Assembly (NCBI GenBank): GCA_030704615.1
Contig: CM060732.1
Location: forward strand, 18,166,001-18,230,000
Source of the DNA: Takakia lepidozioides
Lineage: Eukaryota; Streptophyta; Takakiopsida; Takakiales; Takakiaceae
Length of the DNA stretch: 64,000 bases
Direction: 5' to 3'
The translations under genes and the position numbers were made by a program. The notes beneath the pieces were generated by a model. That model worked only from the letters and a program-made list of their open reading frames with translations. It searched no databases and was not told where the DNA came from. Position 1 is the first letter of the stretch; each line of letters starts with the position of its first letter. Below are positions 1 through 11,376 of this stretch, one piece after another.

Positions 1-10
1 TGCCCAAAAA

Positions 11-610
11 CTAGGGAAGGGGCTGGGCTTTTGGCTCAGCCTCGACTTTTTCAAAGTTAGTAAACAGAGGTACATGCACAATTCCCTTGATAGATTTGAA
101 GAGAGCGTCTCTTTGGTGAGAGAACCCCGGACAGTGTATCAGAAAATGAGTACTGTCTTCAGATTGCCCACACAACGGGCAATTGCACTCTTCCTTTCCT
201 CTCTGCTTCTGTTTGTTGTTCAAAGGTAGGCTTCCTGCCCTGAGTTTAAATTTCAGTCTAGTGCCGAGAGTGGGTAGACCCTTGAGGTCATCGAAGATGT
301 CCTCCCCCATGTCACTGACTGGAAACAAGTTCAGGGAAGTTTTTTTGCCTAACTTCATTTTCATCAGACAATCTCATGGCAACAGACATGGTTGGACACT
401 ACAGTCTCTAAGTCAGATTTATCCAGCAGGGTGAAGACTTGTGGTTCCAGGTCCAGGTCCTTGAGAATCTCTTCTATTGTCTTCTACCAGGACTTAGCCT
501 GTTTGACAGGTCGGTGGGCGGTCCTGTCTCCAAGATATAGAGTCGATTAACTTAGGATATCTGGTGTTGGACATATGATGCAGCTGACCCCACCATCTGA
601 CCTCCCCCCC
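11..610 (-). pseudogene. Non-LTR retrotransposon RT, C-terminal zinc-finger fragment (copy A)
   Basis: On the minus strand the 117-codon frame at 11-364 contains CNCPLCGQSEDSTHFLIHC, the Cys-x2-Cys...His...Cys finger found after the RT domain of many non-LTR retrotransposons. It is preceded by a basic stretch (TRLKFKLRAGSLPL). Just upstream (about 370-610), in broken frame, is a WWGQLHHMSNTRYPK-like segment resembling the post-RT region that follows RT domains in RTE/CR1-like elements. No RT catalytic core lies next to it, so only the 3' end of an ORF2 survives. The same fragment recurs at 14,051-14,640 and, more decayed, near 11,560-11,960. It is distinct from the Penelope-like RT in the same unit. 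Confidence 0.6.
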
Positions 611-719
611 CCCAACCAATTTTTTTTCTTTGTTGCCCCCTCTCTCCCTCTGTCTCCCTCTCTACTGGGAATTGGCAGTTTGCTATCAATGTGGATTTTT
701 TGTTCCTCTATCAAGCTTT

Positions 720-1230
720 TTCATCCATACCAGATGAGCCACCAGGATGGACACTGAATTACCTCTAGGATGGTTCTTTTGGCCTTTTCATTCCTCCTCT
801 ATTGACTCTCATCCATACCGGATGAGTCACCATGGAAGAAAAGAATTACCTCTATGGAGGTTGCCAACAACATCCTGTTTTTCCATCCGTACCGGATGAA
901 AAACTACCAGGGTGATAATTTTTCATTCCTCTTTTATTGACTCTTGTTATCCATACCAGATGGTCTGGAAAGGAATGATAGAATTACCTAGATGGAGGTA
1001 AGGCGTTGCCACAGATGATATTCCCTACTTTTTCATCCTGACACATGTAAGGTGTCTATGGGTGATGTGATTATGACCTGGAATTGATCTTTACTACCCC
1101 TAACTATGATTAATTACGGTGGAAATCCTAACCCCTACCCCAAAACCTATTTTTAACCTTGTTACGGATGAAATCCGTCAGGGTTTATGGACTCGTCCTA
1201 CTATTTTTCATCCGCGGATGAAAAATCGGG
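720..1230. repeat. Cluster of CATCC...GGATG short palindromes
   Basis: Six or so short inverted repeats with the pattern TCATCC, a 0-5 base spacer (often TACC or GTACC), then GGATGA occur here. They include CATCCATACCGGATGAG near 808, CATCCGTACCGGATGAAAA near 884, and a perfect palindrome TTTTCATCCGCGGATGAAAA near 1,208. Equivalent clusters occur at 2,960-3,460, 14,755-15,260 and 16,990-17,490, and singly in the R-blocks (6,052; 6,310; 11,058; 11,325; 13,390; 13,648; 19,990; 20,250; 26,330; 26,590). Confidence 0.7.
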
Positions 1231-2756
1231 GGACAACCCTATGTTGTCTCCCCCGCTGTCAGAAGCACGCGATGTGCTTTTGAGCTCGTGAGGAGAATGT
1301 TATGGCGGGCATGGTTCGGTGGCTGCCCTGTTTGTGGTGTCGTACCCATGCTGGACGAGCGCCTGGGGGGGCGCGAAGGCGGCGCCTTGTCTCTCTTGCA
1401 GCGGGAAACACCGCTATGAAAGCAGTGGCATCTTCCCTCCTCTGGCTTTTTCTGTGCTTAGCATGGATGCTTATGATGGGAAGTTCTCTCCCTCTTTTCT
1501 AGTGCCTTGCGTTTGTGCCTGCTTTGCTTCATTGCTTATGTGGTTTGTGGAGGCGGCTTGCTGCGGGTGGTGATGGCGCATAACCCTCTTCCCCAATCGC
1601 TTAAGGTGCCTTTGGAGTTTAGGGATTCTCATTTTTTTATCTCTTTCTCTTGCTTTTGAGTTTCTTAGTTGACATCGATGACAAGTGTGAGGGTCTGTGA
1701 TTCACCTGGGGCTCCACAATCCTCACTAACTTGTTGGTTTTTGTAGGTGAGGATCCTCACCTACTTTGAAGTTTCTTGAGCATGCAGATTGGGATATGGG
1801 CTGAGGAGACCTAGGGTTGTGCGCGCTGTGAGGTGGCTGCTGGCTACAGCCCCGATTTCAACACAACTGCCTTTGACTTGATATGCTCCAGCCTGCGTTC
1901 TGGCCTTTGTCGTTTGTAAGTTATTTTGGCCAAAGAGGATCTGGTTTTTGGTGGTAAGTTTTTGGCGGTTTTGGGTAACTATGGATCTGATGGCCTTGAA
2001 GTTTAAGGCGGCAGCCTGGTAGGGTACTGCCCTGCTCCTTGTCAGGCCCACTTCTGATGTGTACTAGATCGTAGTAAGGTGTTTTTTGCATGTCTTAGCA
2101 TGGAACTCTTGAAGGATGAGGATGGTAAGCTGCAATGGAATCCTACCTACTGTTTTGGATCTGTCATCACATCATGCCTATGACCTGCCATCTGTTTTTT
2201 ATACAAAAGAGGCTGGATCTCGGCTGTTCATGCTGTTTGTTGGTACAAATCTTGAACCTGCAATCTGACAGGCTGCATTCACATTCCCTTGATACCTTGT
2301 ATGATCACATGTCTCCGGGTGAATACAAATGATATGGAATCTACTTCATCTGGATCAAGTTGGACTGCTTGGTGGGATACTGAGATTCTGACAAAATGCA
2401 GGCTGGTCCTTATGCCTTGGCTGATGCATGACATGCCATAATTCATGGCTGAATTGGTAAGCTGCTGGTATATGTACAGGCTGAACCAAGAGGCCTTGCA
2501 GCTTGCACAGGGACAGCAATATCTTATCTTGTCCCACACAAGAACAAACCCCGCCCTCCCACCCTGTTTTGTCTTGGATGATTGGGTGGTGTCTTTTGGG
2601 ATGATTTGACAAGACTGGAAATGTGAGATAGTGCCCTATCCAGGGCTGTTTATGTCTTTAATTGACAATGACCCTTATGGGTCTTGTCCATGGCTTGACA
2701 TGACGTGAATATCTTCCCTCTCTCTTATTAACTTTTTCTACCCCCTCTTTCCCTCT

Positions 2757-2885
2757 GTGTTTTTTTTTTTTTGTGAGCAACACGAAAGAGAGGAGAGAGA
2801 GAGAGAGAGAGAGAGTAGCAACTGCTCAGTCACTCCCCCCCCCCCACCTTTTTGTTTTTTCTTTGTTGCCCCCTCTCTCCCTCTG
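2757..2885. repeat. T-run, GA microsatellite and terminal-repeat-like motif
   Basis: A run of T (about 2,760-2,772) is followed by a GA dinucleotide tract (about 2,793-2,813), then GCTCAGTCACTCCCCC and a CTTTGTTGCCCCCTCTC tail. That last part is the same C-rich motif that forms the hairpins at the ends of the 13-14 kb units, here in forward orientation and alone. The copy at 16,790-16,915 has a longer GA tract. Confidence 0.75.
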
Positions 2886-4606
2886 TCTCCCTCTCTACTG
2901 GGAATTGGCAGTTTGCTATCAGTGTTGATTTTTTGTTTTCTCATCCTCTATCAGGCTTTTTCATCCATACCGGCTGAGCCACCAGGATGGACACTGAATT
3001 ACCTCTAGGATGGTTCTTTTGGCCTTTTCATTCCTCCTCTATTGACTCTTATCCATACCGGATGAGTCACCATGGAAGAAAAGAATTACCTCTATGGAGG
3101 TTGCCAACAACATCCTGTTTTTCCATCCGTACCGGATGAAAAACTACCAGGGTGATAATTTTTCATTCCTCTTTTATTGACTCTTTTTATCCATACCGGA
3201 TGGTCTGATAAGGAATGATAGAATTACCTAGATGGAGGTAAGGCGCTGCCACGGATGATATTCCCTACTTTTTCATCCTGACACAAATGATCTGTCTATG
3301 GATGATATGATTATGGCCTGGAATTGATCTTCACTACCCCTAATTATGATTAATTACGGTGGAAACCCTAACCCATACCCAAAACCTATTTTTAACCTTG
3401 TTGCGGATGAAATCCGTCAGGGTATATGGATTCGTCTTACTATTTTTCATCCATGGATGAATAATCGGGGGACAACCCTATGTCGTCTCTCCCGCTGTCA
3501 GAAGCACGCGATGTGCTTCTGAGCTCGCAAGGAGAGTGTTATGGCGGGCGTGCTTCGGTGGCTGCCCTGTTTGTGGTGTCGTACCCATGCTGGACGAGCG
3601 CCTGGGGGGCGCAAAGGCGGCGCCTTGTCTCTCTTGCAGCGGGAAACACCGCTATGAAAGCAGTGGCATCTTCCCTCCTCTGGTTTTTTCTGTGCTTAGC
3701 AAGGATGCTTATGATGGGAAGTTTTTCCCTCTTTTCTAGTGCCTTGCGATTGTGCCTGCTTTGCTTCATTGCTTATGTGCTTTGTGGAGGCGGCTTGCTG
3801 CGGGTGGTGATGGCGCATAACCCTCTTCCCCAATCGCTTAAGGTGCCTTTGGAGTTTAGGGATTCTCATGTTCATATCTCTTTCTCTGGCTTTTGAATTT
3901 CTTAGTTGACATCGATGACAAGTGTAAGGGTCTGTGATTCACCTGGGGCTCCACAATCCTCACTAACCTGTTGGTTTTTGTGGGGGCTTGTGATGGGACC
4001 AGGTGAGGACCCTCACCTACTTTGAAGTTTCTTGAGCATGCAGATTGGGATATGAGCTAAGGAGACCTAGGGTTGTGCGCGCTGTGAGGTGGCTGCTGGC
4101 TGCAGCCCCGATTTCAACACAACTGCCCTTGACTTGATATGCTCCAGCCTGCGTTCTGGCCTTTGTCATTTTGCCGCCGATGCGCAGCTCGGCCTGACGG
4201 GCTTGTTTCCTGAGGCTTGCATACAAACCATACCCTACCTTTTAATCTTTGACAGCAAAGCCTGAGGATTACTAAGCTAGGTTGTAAGTTATTTTGGCCA
4301 AAGAGGATCTGGTTTTTGGTGGTATATTTTTGGCGGTTTTTGGGTAACTATGGATCTGATGGCCTTGAAGTTTAAGGCGGCAGCCTGGTAGGGTACTACC
4401 CTGCTCCTTGTGAAGGTAAGTCTTACTATCAACGTCAACCCCTGACAGAGGCAGGTTCTGTCCCTTTTGTTTTCGCTCAAACAGGGCGCGAGGTCAATAG
4501 CCACAAGGCTACGGCAAACAACGTCTTACGAGTACAATCTTTTAACTTTTTCTGCACCCTCTCTCCTTTGTGGTTTGTTTACTTTTGTGAACAGCAAAAA
4601 AAAGAG

Positions 4607-6410
4607 GGAAGATATACATGTCATGTCAAGACATGGACAAGACCGCTAAGGTCATTGTCATTGAAAGACAAAACAGCCCTTTACAGGGCACCATCTAACA
4701 TTCCCTTTCATGTTTACAATCTCATTTGAATACCCCATTACATTTCAGGGTCTCTGAAAAAACAGGGCGGGAGGGTGGGATTCCAGGTCATTCATATCAT
4801 GAAAGCACCATAGTATGCATCATCATCTCAAAAATTCATTTCAAACTCATTTCAAAAACCAGATTGCAGGTTTGGTTTGAAGATGATGTTTTAGAACCAA
4901 GATATAAGCAAGATTCTTAAAAAGGAAGAAGAAACAAAAGGGTAGAGCCCCCTTAAGCAGGTATAGGCCTGGAATGGTATTTTAAGGCCTCATAAAATAG
5001 TTCTGCCAAGGTGAAAGAGCAGCTCAGAAACCCCTGTTTGTTATCAAGCCATGAAACCAAAATGATATGAGGGCCTTGAAGAATGTGTGTTATCTGTCAA
5101 AGCCTATCCTTTTGATCCATCAGAGTCATACCAAGAAGTCTCATTTCAGAGCCAGGTATCAAAGCAGTCAGAGTAATAACTGCTATTTTGTATCCTTGTA
5201 TCCTTCATAGCTTAACTCCTACACATGCAAATGTGGTTGTAAAAAACCATAAACAGGGGTAAGGAGAGAAGCAGATCCTCATTGGAGCCATCTTGAAGCA
5301 GGTCTGAAGCGGCATGGTGGCAGTTTGAAACATCAGATGGCATCAGCAGCATAGGCAGCAGCAGAATCCACATTTGCAAGAACAGGAGCTGCAAGCTTTC
5401 AAGAAATCAAGACAAGTGAAGACCCTCACCTGTGCCCGTCCCAAAAACCACCACATAACGATGTGTGTTAGTGAGGATGCAGCAGGTAAATGGCAGGTCT
5501 TCACAGTTGCTATCCATACATGTCAGTGTTGAATTCTAAAGCAAGTACAGATCACAATTCAAGCAAGGGTAAACTCAAAAAACCTTGAGTGTTTGTGGTA
5601 TGCCCTGCGCCATGGCGTCCAACAGATCATCTCCAACAGAACGCAATCAGAGTAGAAGCGTTCATAGATAGAGAATGGCTCATACACAAAGAGAGAGCAA
5701 CATGTAATCTGTAGATAAATAGGGATAGAGTACTTCCCAACAAGGAGTAAAAGCGCCGCTGCAAAATAAAGAACCATGAGTTTCTGATCAAAGCGATCAC
5801 CGCTTTGTCGTCTGCCAGAGAAGAATCTGTTTAACCACCAATGCGCATCCCAAGAGCCAGCCATCACGAGTACCATGTAGCAGTAGGGAGCAGGTTTATA
5901 CGGCGCATCATCAAGGTTCACTGAAGCACGAGTTCAGTGCTGTGAAGTGTGTCGGCCTGCTTAGGGCACAACTTCCCGATTCCTCGGGTTCCCTATGCGT
6001 TCTTTAACGCGCATCGGAGATTCTTTTTCTGCGTCTTCCAATAACTCTTTTTCATCCAGGGTGGATGAAAAATCACATTTTACCAAGAGAGGCACTTTGT
6101 CAATGGATGACATCCCATAGAAATGTATCTTTTAGGGTTATGGTATAGGCTTAGGTTTAATAACTGCCATCATTTATGATGGTAGTTTTATTATTCTCTT
6201 GGATTTTAAAATAGGTAACCATTATTTATGTAGATCATCCAGTTTAGATGAGAAATAGATGGTAAATCCAGCTTTCTGTACATTAAGTTTCATCACCCTA
6301 TAATAAAATCATCCAGATTTGGATGAAAAAGGCTGGGATGAAAAACTAAATAACCTCAAAAGGTTAAGGCCAGATGAAACCAAAGAGTTATAGAGGGAGA
6401 GGGAGAGAGG
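4607..6410. repeat. R-block 1 (about 1.75 kb direct repeat flanking the Penelope-like genes)
   Basis: This block starts AGATATACATGTCATGTC and ends in a (GGGAGA)n purine tract. Near full-length copies in the same orientation lie at 12,014-13,780, 18,636-20,360 and 24,966-26,695. Shortened ones lie at 10,636-11,350 and 24,590-24,845. The minus-strand ORFs inside (about 120 codons at 5,559-5,921 and equivalents) recur in every copy but differ by frameshifts and show no domain I recognise. The block contains a TTTTAGGGTTATGG motif (about 6,130) and palindromes such as CTGCCATCATTTATGATGG. Its position on both sides of the RT genes suggests a pseudo-LTR role. Confidence 0.8.
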
Positions 6411-6702
6411 GAGAGAGAGGGACCCACCAGCCAATCCCCTGGCATGGCAAAACCTTACGGAGTGAGTGTGGTATGCACTCACCCCGTAAGGGAGTGCATA
6501 CCAGACCTCTTCTCATAAGGTTTTCCCTCTTCCATGTAGTTCTATCCTCAGATTATACTATCCAAAGGAGTAGAATCCTACATCCTCACTTCCTCGGATC
6601 AAGAATGAAACGTTGGCATAAAATGTATCAGAGCAGAACTAGTATAGTATCACTAGAAAAGAACGGAGAGTTCAATGGTATAACTTAGCTCTGTATAAGT
6701 TT
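6411..6702 (-). other. 3' flank of the Penelope-like RT with two competing hairpins
   Basis: Between the R-block and the RT stop codon (minus strand) lie two overlapping inverted repeats. CTTACGGAGTGAGTG (6,454-6,468) pairs with CACTCACCCCGTAAG (6,476-6,490) at 14 of 15 positions. GGTATGCACTC (6,470-6,480) pairs perfectly with GAGTGCATACC (6,492-6,502). The stems share bases and cannot form together. The same sequence is preserved in copy B (about 20,394-20,442). The rest of the interval holds no convincing gene. Confidence 0.6.
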
Positions 6703-9177
6703 TTAGAAAGTACCTTTCAGTTTCTCAATAAGCTCTTGTACAGGGAAGAGCAGGCCAGGGAATGAACCACGTTCAAGGAATTTTGTCAAGATACGAGCAA
6801 GTTTTTGGTCTTGAAACCATTCATCCCAAGAGTGTTAATCAGAATGCTACACTCCTTCTCAGCCAAATCAGCATTGCTGGAAATGTATATAATAGGCACA
6901 ACTTGTGAAATCACAATGTTATAAGATTGATTCACAGGCCTATTGGATAAGAACTGGATATATTGAGTGTAAGAGAAAGGGAGTAGTCTTCTCTTGTCAT
7001 ATTTCTGGAAATGGAACTCACCTGTGTCACTGTTTGAGACTGTAATCTGGATATTCATGAAACAAGCTTCCAACCCCACGTATTGGGAATCGGTTTTAGT
7101 GCGTAGTAGCTCAGGTTTGATCTCCACTACATTGAGTGGGTAGATCCACCAAGGGTTGTTGCTGCTTCTGTCTGCCCATGGGTCCAGGAATAGCATTGCA
7201 TCACCCACATTCAGCCAGCATATATCATCAATGTATCTGAAGGCAGATTTAAACATAGGCATAAGCTGGAATTGTCCTAAAGCTGCAAGCCTTAAGATGA
7301 ATTTGATTTCATAAGAAAGGAAGTACATGTTGCACCATAATGGTGAGCATGAAAAAACCATAGGTATTCCAGAAATCTGCTGCCACACACGGTCCCCTAA
7401 GGCAACAAAACAGTGTGACATAAGCCATTTGTGGAGCATAAGTAGCTTGACTTCAGAAAGTTCAATCTAGGTACCTGATTTTGGGGAAGACGTGCCCCAT
7501 CTACTTTTTCCGAAAGTACCGTTTTTGGCTGGAATCCATAGAGTATGACGTGCTCGGGGGTGAGACCGATGGTGTTGCTGGAATGCAATCTTCACCACGT
7601 ATTCAATGGCGTCCCCTAAGTTATCCTGTCCTGTCAAAGGTATGTTCTCATAGCATTGTGTAATGTCAGCAACAAGATGTTATGGACTTTTTCAGGCAGG
7701 TTTAGTGTAAAGTCAGTGATGGAGTCAATAATCCAATACATAGCAGTAGATACTTTAAAATTGCTCATAAGTATCCAGCCTTGTCTTGGCCCATTCTTTT
7801 ACCAATGGTAGAAGATCCATGGTAGCCCTTGTAAGAAGGCTAGCTAGTTCACTGAAAACACATTTATGGGCATTGGTAATCCATCTGTATTTTTCTTATG
7901 TAGCTTGTAGATTCCCATAATGTAAGGTAGTCTATAGGAGGGAGCAGGTATCTCCGGAATCAGACTCTGTATTTCCACGGAAATGTTTCCTAGAACAAGG
8001 TCAGGTGGCAGCCATACCTCAGCTTGCTTGCATGGTGTAAAGTCGTTACCCATCAATCTGTGGAAGGCTTGAGTTCTTATGTGCTTTACACACATAAAAC
8101 ATACGTTGTTGTTAGCCTTGTCAAGACCAGAAAAATACAGGTGATTGAGAAGCCATGAAAGTTCATCTTTTGCCTCTTTTACAGTAAGAGGATTGCGCTC
8201 ATGGTGAGTGAAGTCGTACCTTCCTCTGCCGGCTTTTTGTTTCAATCTATCCCAGCATGTGTTTTTTACCCATTGGCAGCAGGTTGCGGCCCAAGATTCA
8301 CATGGGTCTACATGTAAAATTTCACAGGTTCTATGGAAAGCCAAAGACACTTGTTCAACAACGTCTTTCAACAAAGTACGTTTGAGAGGGATGTGATTCA
8401 TACCTAGGCTGAATAGTTCTTTCAGCCTTGCGTGTCTAATAATATTCAGGTCCATGGTACGTACGTGTTGCGTAGGTGTAGAACCAGATAGATGGAATTC
8501 TGTTTTTGTATCCACATCCCGAAAATCATGAAACCTCTTGGCACTGTCACATAGACAATCTGGTGAGTGAATCAGGTCTTGCATAAAGCAAAAATCACGG
8601 AAAACAGCAGCAGGCTGATAGTATTCAGAGCTGCTTTGTTTATGATATGTCCATCCAAAACTATCTCATCGATGAGAATAGCCAAGTCATTTTGTCCAAA
8701 TTCCAAAAAAGCTTCTTTTATCAAGTTCCTAGGGTTTATCCACTCCATACCACGGTTTGGGTACAACATATGAATGAGTCCCAAGGGAGCAGATTTTGCT
8801 GCCTGTTTTATGAATTTCCTGCCATGGGCATGAGTTTCAATTTGTCTGCAACCATCCTCAAGACCAAACAACGCATCTGCACATACAAAGTAGAGGAACA
8901 TACCAAAAATGAGATTTTTAAAGATCTGTCCATGATCCAAAATCTCGTTTGCGTATTGGGGAGAACTCGTCAGTGATACGACGAGTCTTGTATGACTCCT
9001 GGCTGGCGATGTTGATGGTGGTACTGGAATTAGCACCCGAACCCCCAAGTGATGACCGATTCGTTGCTCTTGAATTCTCAGAGGTGTTGGTAGTAGAGTA
9101 TTGTCCCCTGCCAGAGCGTCCTCCTCTTTGGTAGGGACCTCTTCCACGACCAGGGGTGCCTCTGCCTCGAGTGGCAT
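6703..9177 (-). pseudogene. Penelope-like reverse transcriptase, copy A (frameshifted)
   Basis: Minus-strand frames at 8,572-9,177, 7,844-8,584 and 6,786-7,439, plus a tail frame ending at the TAA at 6,703-6,705, together make one RT-like protein. Visible motifs, N to C: GIYKLHKK (RT2-like); ADITQCYENIPL (catalytic motif A; Asp then Asn-Ile-Pro as in Penelope-like RTs; clearest in copy B); SGIPM...SPLWCNMYF (motif B); FRYIDDICWLN (motif C, about 7,218-7,250); then a long C-terminal thumb-like region with YDKRR and SNRPVNQSYNI. No GIY-YIG endonuclease follows before the stop, so it looks like an EN-minus Penelope-like element. Breaks are one- or two-base indels, for example a T-run near 7,895 that is two bases shorter than in copy B. 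Assignment to Penelope-like elements rests on motif pattern only. Confidence 0.75.
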
Positions 9178-10328
9178 TGTTCTTGCCTTGTTGAGGAGGC
9201 GTCTGCCCCTCCATACGCTGCCGTTTGTAGCTATTGAATTGTGGCCTGGGAAGGTTGTCTGAAAAAAAACCCAGGTTTCACAAGTTTCTCAATGTATCTG
9301 GCCCCCTTGGATTCTCCTAACTTCCAAGCAACTTGGCTTGGGGGTCAATTGAGAATTCACAAGCTGCTTCCATTATGAAGCCCCGGGTCATCTGGAAGGT
9401 AATTTGTGCAAGTACAGCAGATCTGGCAGCCCGCATGATCCACACCAGAAAGCTGTAATACTTGGTTTGCACCGAAGGATAGGCATCATCAGGGAAGAAC
9501 ACAATCAGATTGTTCAGCATATACCATACCATATGGTCAAACCAAGCAACACTCCCAATGCAAGAAGAGGGTGCCCCTCCTTGTCCACAGTTACATCTTA
9601 TGTAGGGACGATGCCAGTTGAAGAGTTGACTCTTGTGATTTTTGGGAGCCGAACCAGTCGGCAAGTCATTTTTGGTCCTCAAGGTAAGGTTCTCACCTTT
9701 GTCACAGAGCTTGTAGTAGAAGGTCCTTAGTGGCCATGCCACAACAATAGGTTCCTTTTTTATTCTCTGAAAACCCTCCTTAGCATCTGTGCACATCTAC
9801 TGCGTTAGCAGGGTTATGTTGCCCCATTTGACCCACATTTCAATAGAAATGGGTGCCAATAAATTGATATTAGCATGTGGGTGCCACATCATGTGGTCGT
9901 TATTGGCAACCTCTAATTCAACTGCACGGGGAGGCAACCAAGGGACAAACTGCAGATTTCCAGGAGTGGCACCTGCTGCCCTTTCTTGTTCCACTTGTGA
10001 GATTTCTACTTGTTCACAGAATTCTCTCACTGCCTTTTTCTTCATCCGGTAAAATCATGTGCCAAGGATTGGGTGATTACTTACAGAAGGGATGAAGTCT
10101 TTTTCAGATGTTTGTAGATTTCTGCGTGGAGACAGTCTGGTCATCTTCTGGGTTCGCCATTCTAAGAGCTGCCTCAATGGCTGATCCCTTCTTTTCCCAT
10201 TGTATCAGCTCCTCGGCATCATCTTCCAGTACCTCAATCATTTTAGTATTGAATTCCTGGAGCTTCTCCAGGTACCTGCCATTCTTATTTGCCATGATGC
10301 CAAGTGCAACCCAATTTTCCAAAGCCAA
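8918..10328 (-). pseudogene. Gag-like ORF1 of the Penelope-like element, copy A (broken)
   Basis: Minus-strand frames at 10,104-10,328, 9,797-10,045, 9,317-9,796 and 8,918-9,214 form the upstream partner of the RT. The N-terminal part is acidic and helical, starting MALENWVALGIMANKNGRYL. The middle part includes CNCGQGGAPSSC and an aromatic-rich stretch. The C-terminus is a Gly/Arg-rich box (RGRGTPGRGRGPYQRGGRSG) typical of RNA-binding tails. It ends overlapping the RT frame by about 260 bases in a different register. Copy B keeps longer open stretches, showing that the ORF is real. The family is not recognised. A nucleic-acid-binding (gag-like) role is inferred from the RGG box and position. 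Confidence 0.6.
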
Positions 10329-10635
10329 GTTTCAAGTAATAACACGGGGTTTTCATCACCTGAATTTTCCACGGCCTCAGTATCCATCTTTGCAATGCAG
10401 CATGGAAGTACTTGGTGTGACTTGTGCGAGGGTTGCTTGCACAGCAGGAATTGGAGGAGGTAGTGGGGACTGATACCCCGGGGCTATGAGGTCCTCATTC
10501 CAGCTAGGACCTCCTTTGGTGACTTTCTGTCAAAGCCCCCCGAGAACATTTGTCAATATATCAAAATGAGAAGGTGAAAATGAGAAGGGTAAGGGTAGAT
10601 GGTGTGTACAAAAACCACTAAGTACACTGATCAAA
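10329..10635 (-). other. 5' leader of the Penelope-like element
   Basis: About 300 bases lie between the first codon of ORF1 (minus strand) and the shortened R-block. The stretch is conserved in copy B (24,272-24,589). I see no additional ORF or clear promoter element. If transcription starts in the R-block, this is the 5' untranslated region. Confidence 0.45.
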
Positions 10636-11350
10636 TAAAGAGAGGGAAGATATACATGTCATGTCAAGACATGGACAAGACCGCTAAGGTCATTGTCATT
10701 GAAAGACAAAACAGCCCTTTACAGGGCACCATCTAACATTCCCTTTTTACAATCTCATTTGAATACCCCATTACATTTCAGGGTCTCTGAAAAAATAGGG
10801 CGGGAGGGTGGGATTCCAGGTCATTCATATCATGAAAGCACCATAGTATGCATCATCATCTCAAAAATTCATTTCAAACTCATTTCAAAAACCAGATTGC
10901 AGGTTTGGTTTGAAGATGATGTTTTAGAACCAAGATATAAGCAAGATTCTTAAAAAGGAAGAAGAAACAGCAGGGTAGAGCCCCCTTAAGTAGGTATAAG
11001 CATGGAATGGTGCTGTGAAAGGTGTCGACCTGCTTAGGGCACAGATCCCCGATTTCTCATCCAGGGGGGATGAAAAGTCGCATTCTAGCAGGAGATGCAC
11101 TTGTCAATGGATGACATCCATCAAAAAGATAACTTTTAGGGTTAGGGTATAGGCTCAAGTTTAATAACTGCCATCATTTATAATAAATGATGGTAAAATT
11201 ACTCTCTCCAGGATTATAATAGGTCACCATCATTCATGGAATTCATCCGTTTGGATGAAAAAGGGAGAAAACAAATGATAAACCAAGATTTATGCACAGT
11301 AAGGGTCATCATCCTAATAATTTCATCCAGATTTGGATGAGAAAGGAGAT
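10636..11350. repeat. Shortened R-block (internal deletion)
   Basis: The first 370 bases match the start of the R-block. After about 11,010 the sequence jumps to a diverged version of the R-block's right part (compare 11,020-11,340 with 5,940-6,340). It includes TTTTAGGGTTAGGG, the closest thing in the window to a run of plant telomere repeats, plus two CATCC...GGATG palindromes. About 1 kb of the middle of the block is absent. Confidence 0.7.
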
Positions 11351-11376
11351 TAGGATGAAAAACCAAAAATCCGCTG

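Larger units (their letters stand above)
590..4450. repeat. Non-coding block present twice in tandem (about 2.2 kb offset)
   Basis: The segment from the pyrimidine-rich GTTGCCCCCTCTCTCC at about 638 to about 2,050 recurs from about 2,868 to 4,420. Short ORFs of about 66-84 codons inside it (1,302 and 3,539) recur wherever the block does but overlap in two frames. They begin in a GC-rich patch and have no recognisable domain, so I treat the block as non-coding. The interval 2,100-2,720 between the copies is a diverged inverted copy of the start of the R-block: compare CTTGTCCATGGCTTGACATG at about 2,680 with the complement of 4,620-4,640. The whole arrangement recurs at 14,640-18,500. Confidence 0.75.

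Noticed and set aside
1302-1573. Overlapping 66- and 84-codon ORFs repeated four times (1,302; 3,539; 15,333; 17,571)
   Set aside because: They persist only because the DNA block is repeated. Two frames are equally open, no domain is seen, and indels shift the ends.
2793-2813. GA microsatellite as a regulatory element
   Set aside because: Its length varies between copies (longer at 16,821), consistent with ordinary slippage.
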